NCBI GenBank assembly: GCA_024639625.1
Contig: JAHEIA010000104.1
Coordinates: 1-8,660, forward strand
Direction: 5' to 3'
From: Chromatiales bacterium
Lineage (GTDB): Bacteria > Pseudomonadota > Gammaproteobacteria > Chromatiales > Chromatiaceae
Length of the DNA: 8,660 bases
Each line of letters starts with the position of its first letter. Position 1 is the first letter of the stretch. The notes under the pieces were generated by a model, which saw only the letters and a list, made by a program, of their open reading frames with translations, had not been told where the DNA came from and made no database searches. Positions 7,194 to 8,660 of the stretch are shown here, one piece after another. Both the position numbers and the translations under genes were made by a program.

Positions 7194-7957
7194 GGTCGGC
7201 GCTCGAATTGCTCCGCCAGCTCGATCGTCTGTTTGACGCGGGGATAGAGACCGTTATTGGCTGGGGAAAAACCGCGCAGCCCTAAGGGCCCGAGGCTTGC
7301 GTCGCCCCGGATATCCAGCAGCGCCTTCTGCACCAGCCCGAACAGGTCCCCGTCCATGTCCTCGCGGGCCACCCATATTTTCTCGGGGACCACAATTTCC
7401 TCTATCACCCGGAGTTTGCCGGCGATTCCGCTTCTGGCGAGCACAGACTTGCGTAGGGCCCCAGCGTCGTAGTTCCCCGCCGCTACCGCGTAAGCGACCC
7501 GGTCGTGCCGGCCGAGATAGACGTATTCCTCAAGGTCCGCAGCGAAAATATCTGCCTCGATCAACGCCGCTTGGGCCGCAAACCGCCCCTCGGTGGACAA
7601 GCGGCTGCCAAATGCGAAGGTCTTTCCTGAGAGCCCCGTAAGCGAATCGATCTCGGAGTCGGCAGCGACCACGAAGACAGCAGCAGCGTGCTCACGCCCG
7701 TTGCCCTCCGTCGCAATCAGTCGAATATAGGGGTTCGCCTGTTTTGCGAATAAATAACTGGCGGGCCCAAAACGCCCGAAGTCCACGTCGCCCCGAATCA
7801 GTGCGTCAACCGCCTCCTGATAGCTGCGAAATACCTTGATACGGATACCATGGATACTCGCTTCCGTTATCAGCTCCCGCTCTATTTGCTCGAGAACCGG
7901 TTGCACCAACTGATAGATATCGCTGGGTTTGATCGAAGCATAGACCCCGAACCTCAG
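7190..7957 (-). repeat. PhnD-like unit 2 of the binding protein
   Basis: This is the second copy of the internal protein duplication, about 255 residues, complete from the '[13 protein letters not shown]' opening strand to the C-terminal '[11 protein letters not shown]'. It is similar to unit 1 throughout but clearly diverged at the DNA level, so the duplication is old. Confidence 0.85.
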
Positions 7958-8660
7958 GCTCTCTTCGTCAAACTGCTTGGCGAGCCGCATGGCCTGGCGG
8001 ATCAGATCAAAATCGGCATCCTGGGCGGGGAGAAAACCGCTGCGGTGGATCGTCCCCAGGATCGCTGGGTCGCTTAGCTGCAACAATGCCTGGCGGAGTA
8101 CGACAAAGGTGCTTTCGTCCATTCCCGCGCGCGCCACCCACGGCTTGGTGACACAAGGAAACTCGGCAATCTGGCGCAATCCCTTTGTGCGGGCGTACTT
8201 GCGGAATGTGTTTTCGTTCGATGCCCCGGCATCGTAGTTTCCAGCAGCGACTGCAAACGCAACCTTGTCGTGACGCCCCAAGTAGCTGTAGCCGGCCAGG
8301 TCTGCGGCGCGAATGCCGGCGCTCACCAACGCGGCCTGGGCAAGATAGCGACCGGTAGTAGAACGCCGGTCCCCGAACGCGATCCGTTTGCCTCGCAAGT
8401 CGTCGAGGGATTGCACCGGCGAATCCCGCGCAACCGATATTACGCCATTGAAGATCCTGCTCCCTGCGTTGCTCTCCATTACCAGGAGGCGCAAATCCGG
8501 GTTCCTTTTTTTCGCTAACACGTAACTGACCGGACCGAAGCGCACGAAATCGACCTGCCCGTCGATCAGGGCCTCGATCGCCTCGTCATAGGTGGGAAAG
8601 ACCCGGAGATCGATCTTGACCGATATCCCCTGCCGCCCCAAGTACTCCTGTAGATATTGC
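7190..8660 (-). CDS. Tandem PhnD-like periplasmic binding protein (start beyond right edge)
   Basis: The frame is open to the right edge and yields 489 residues (first full codon at 8659). The TTG at 8641 is internal: QYLQEY precedes it and continues the PhnD pattern, so the signal peptide and roughly 20 or more residues lie outside. It contains two homologous PhnD-type (phosphate/phosphite/phosphonate-binding) units. Unit 1 covers residues 1-234 and unit 2 residues 235-489. Both carry 'FGP(V/A)SY', 'GK..AFG.R.ST.GR..AQAAL' and 'YLGRHD(K/R)VA(F/Y)[11 protein letters not shown]' in register, offset by 255-256 residues. Unit 2 opens with the classic '[20 protein letters not shown]'. Single-domain PhnD proteins are about 300-340 residues and feed an ABC importer. 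Here the next gene, overlapping by 4 bp, is a sensor kinase, so a sensory role resembling AioX (arsenite, with AioS) is inferred. The ligand is unknown; oxyanion or phosphonate-like compounds are guesses from the family. Confidence 0.88.
   Translation of the reverse strand, partial: QYLQEYLGRQGISVKIDLRVFPTYDEAIEALIDGQVDFVRFGPVSYVLAKKRNPDLRLLVMESNAGSRIFNGVISVARDSPVQSLDDLRGKRIAFGDRRSTTGRYLAQAALVSAGIRAADLAGYSYLGRHDKVAFAVAAGNYDAGASNENTFRKYARTKGLRQIAEFPCVTKPWVARAGMDESTFVVLRQALLQLSDPAILGTIHRSGFLPAQDADFDLIRQAMRLAKQFDEESLRFGVYASIKPSDIYQLVQPVLEQIERELITEASIHGIRIKVFRSYQEAVDALIRGDVDFGRFGPASYLFAKQANPYIRLIATEGNGREHAAAVFVVAADSEIDSLTGLSGKTFAFGSRLSTEGRFAAQAALIEADIFAADLEEYVYLGRHDRVAYAVAAGNYDAGALRKSVLARSGIAGKLRVIEEIVVPEKIWVAREDMDGDLFGLVQKALLDIRGDASLGPLGLRGFSPANNGLYPRVKQTIELAEQFERRP
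7958..8660 (-). repeat. PhnD-like unit 1 of the binding protein (N-terminus missing)
   Basis: This is the first visible copy. It lacks only the opening strand and helix that unit 2 shows before 'SYQEAVDAL'. It ends with '[15 protein letters not shown]', matching the end of unit 2 ('[15 protein letters not shown]'), which marks the unit boundary. Confidence 0.8.

Noticed and set aside
8639..8641. TTG at 8641 as the true start of the binding protein
   Set aside because: The frame remains open to the window edge, and the upstream residues QYLQEY fit the PhnD pattern. A start here would also remove the signal peptide required for a periplasmic protein.
7190..8660. A phosphonate import operon (phnD of phnCDE)
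   Set aside because: The protein is PhnD-like but duplicated, and the overlapping next gene is a sensor kinase, not an ATPase or permease. A transport role is not supported by what is visible.
1..8660. CRISPR arrays, tRNA genes, insertion sequences, attachment sites
   Set aside because: No short regularly spaced DNA repeats, tRNA-like cloverleaf motifs, transposase motifs or terminal inverted repeats were seen on either strand. The repeats present are diverged protein-level duplications.

Overview
The window reads as a high-GC proteobacterial chromosome segment, most likely gammaproteobacterial. The reasons are Gram-negative envelope signals (a lipobox, a Sec signal peptide, a large periplasmic TPR protein), a GacS/BarA-like tripartite hybrid kinase, and strong GC third-position bias. 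It has five genes or gene parts in three blocks. There are no tRNAs, rRNAs, CRISPR arrays, transposases or integrase genes, so nothing marks it as a mobile island.

Left block (1-3309, all leftward): a tight three-gene envelope operon. In transcription order it holds a secreted protein with a long disordered Gly/Ser/Ala tract (2509-3309), an outer-membrane-type lipoprotein (1282-2490), and a single-pass membrane protein with a TPR-like periplasmic part that runs off the left edge (1-1272). Gaps are 18 and 9 bp. The second junction places the Shine-Dalgarno of the TPR gene on top of the lipoprotein stop codon. None of the three has a function I can name.

Middle (3310-4472): a 338-bp divergent promoter region, then one rightward gene (3648-4274). 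It encodes an unusual two-domain protein, a carboxymuconolactone-decarboxylase/AhpD-like domain without the redox cysteines followed by an intact Rieske [2Fe-2S] domain. It is followed by a 198-bp convergent intergenic region with a perfect 9-bp inverted repeat.

Right block (4473-8660, leftward): a two-gene sensory module. A periplasmic binding protein made of two tandem PhnD-like units (start lies beyond the right edge) overlaps by 4 bp (ATGA) with a 906-residue hybrid histidine kinase. The kinase has TM-periplasmic loop-TM-HAMP-HisKA-HATPase-pseudoreceiver-receiver-Hpt architecture. No transporter permease or ATPase lies between or after them in the window, so the likeliest reading is that the duplicated binding protein is a ligand co-sensor for the kinase, by analogy with AioX/AioS and TorT/TorS. 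The ligand and the output response regulator are not visible.

The most interesting items are the duplicated PhnD protein coupled to a kinase, the cysteine-less CMD-Rieske fusion, and the uncharacterised secreted protein/lipoprotein/TPR operon.
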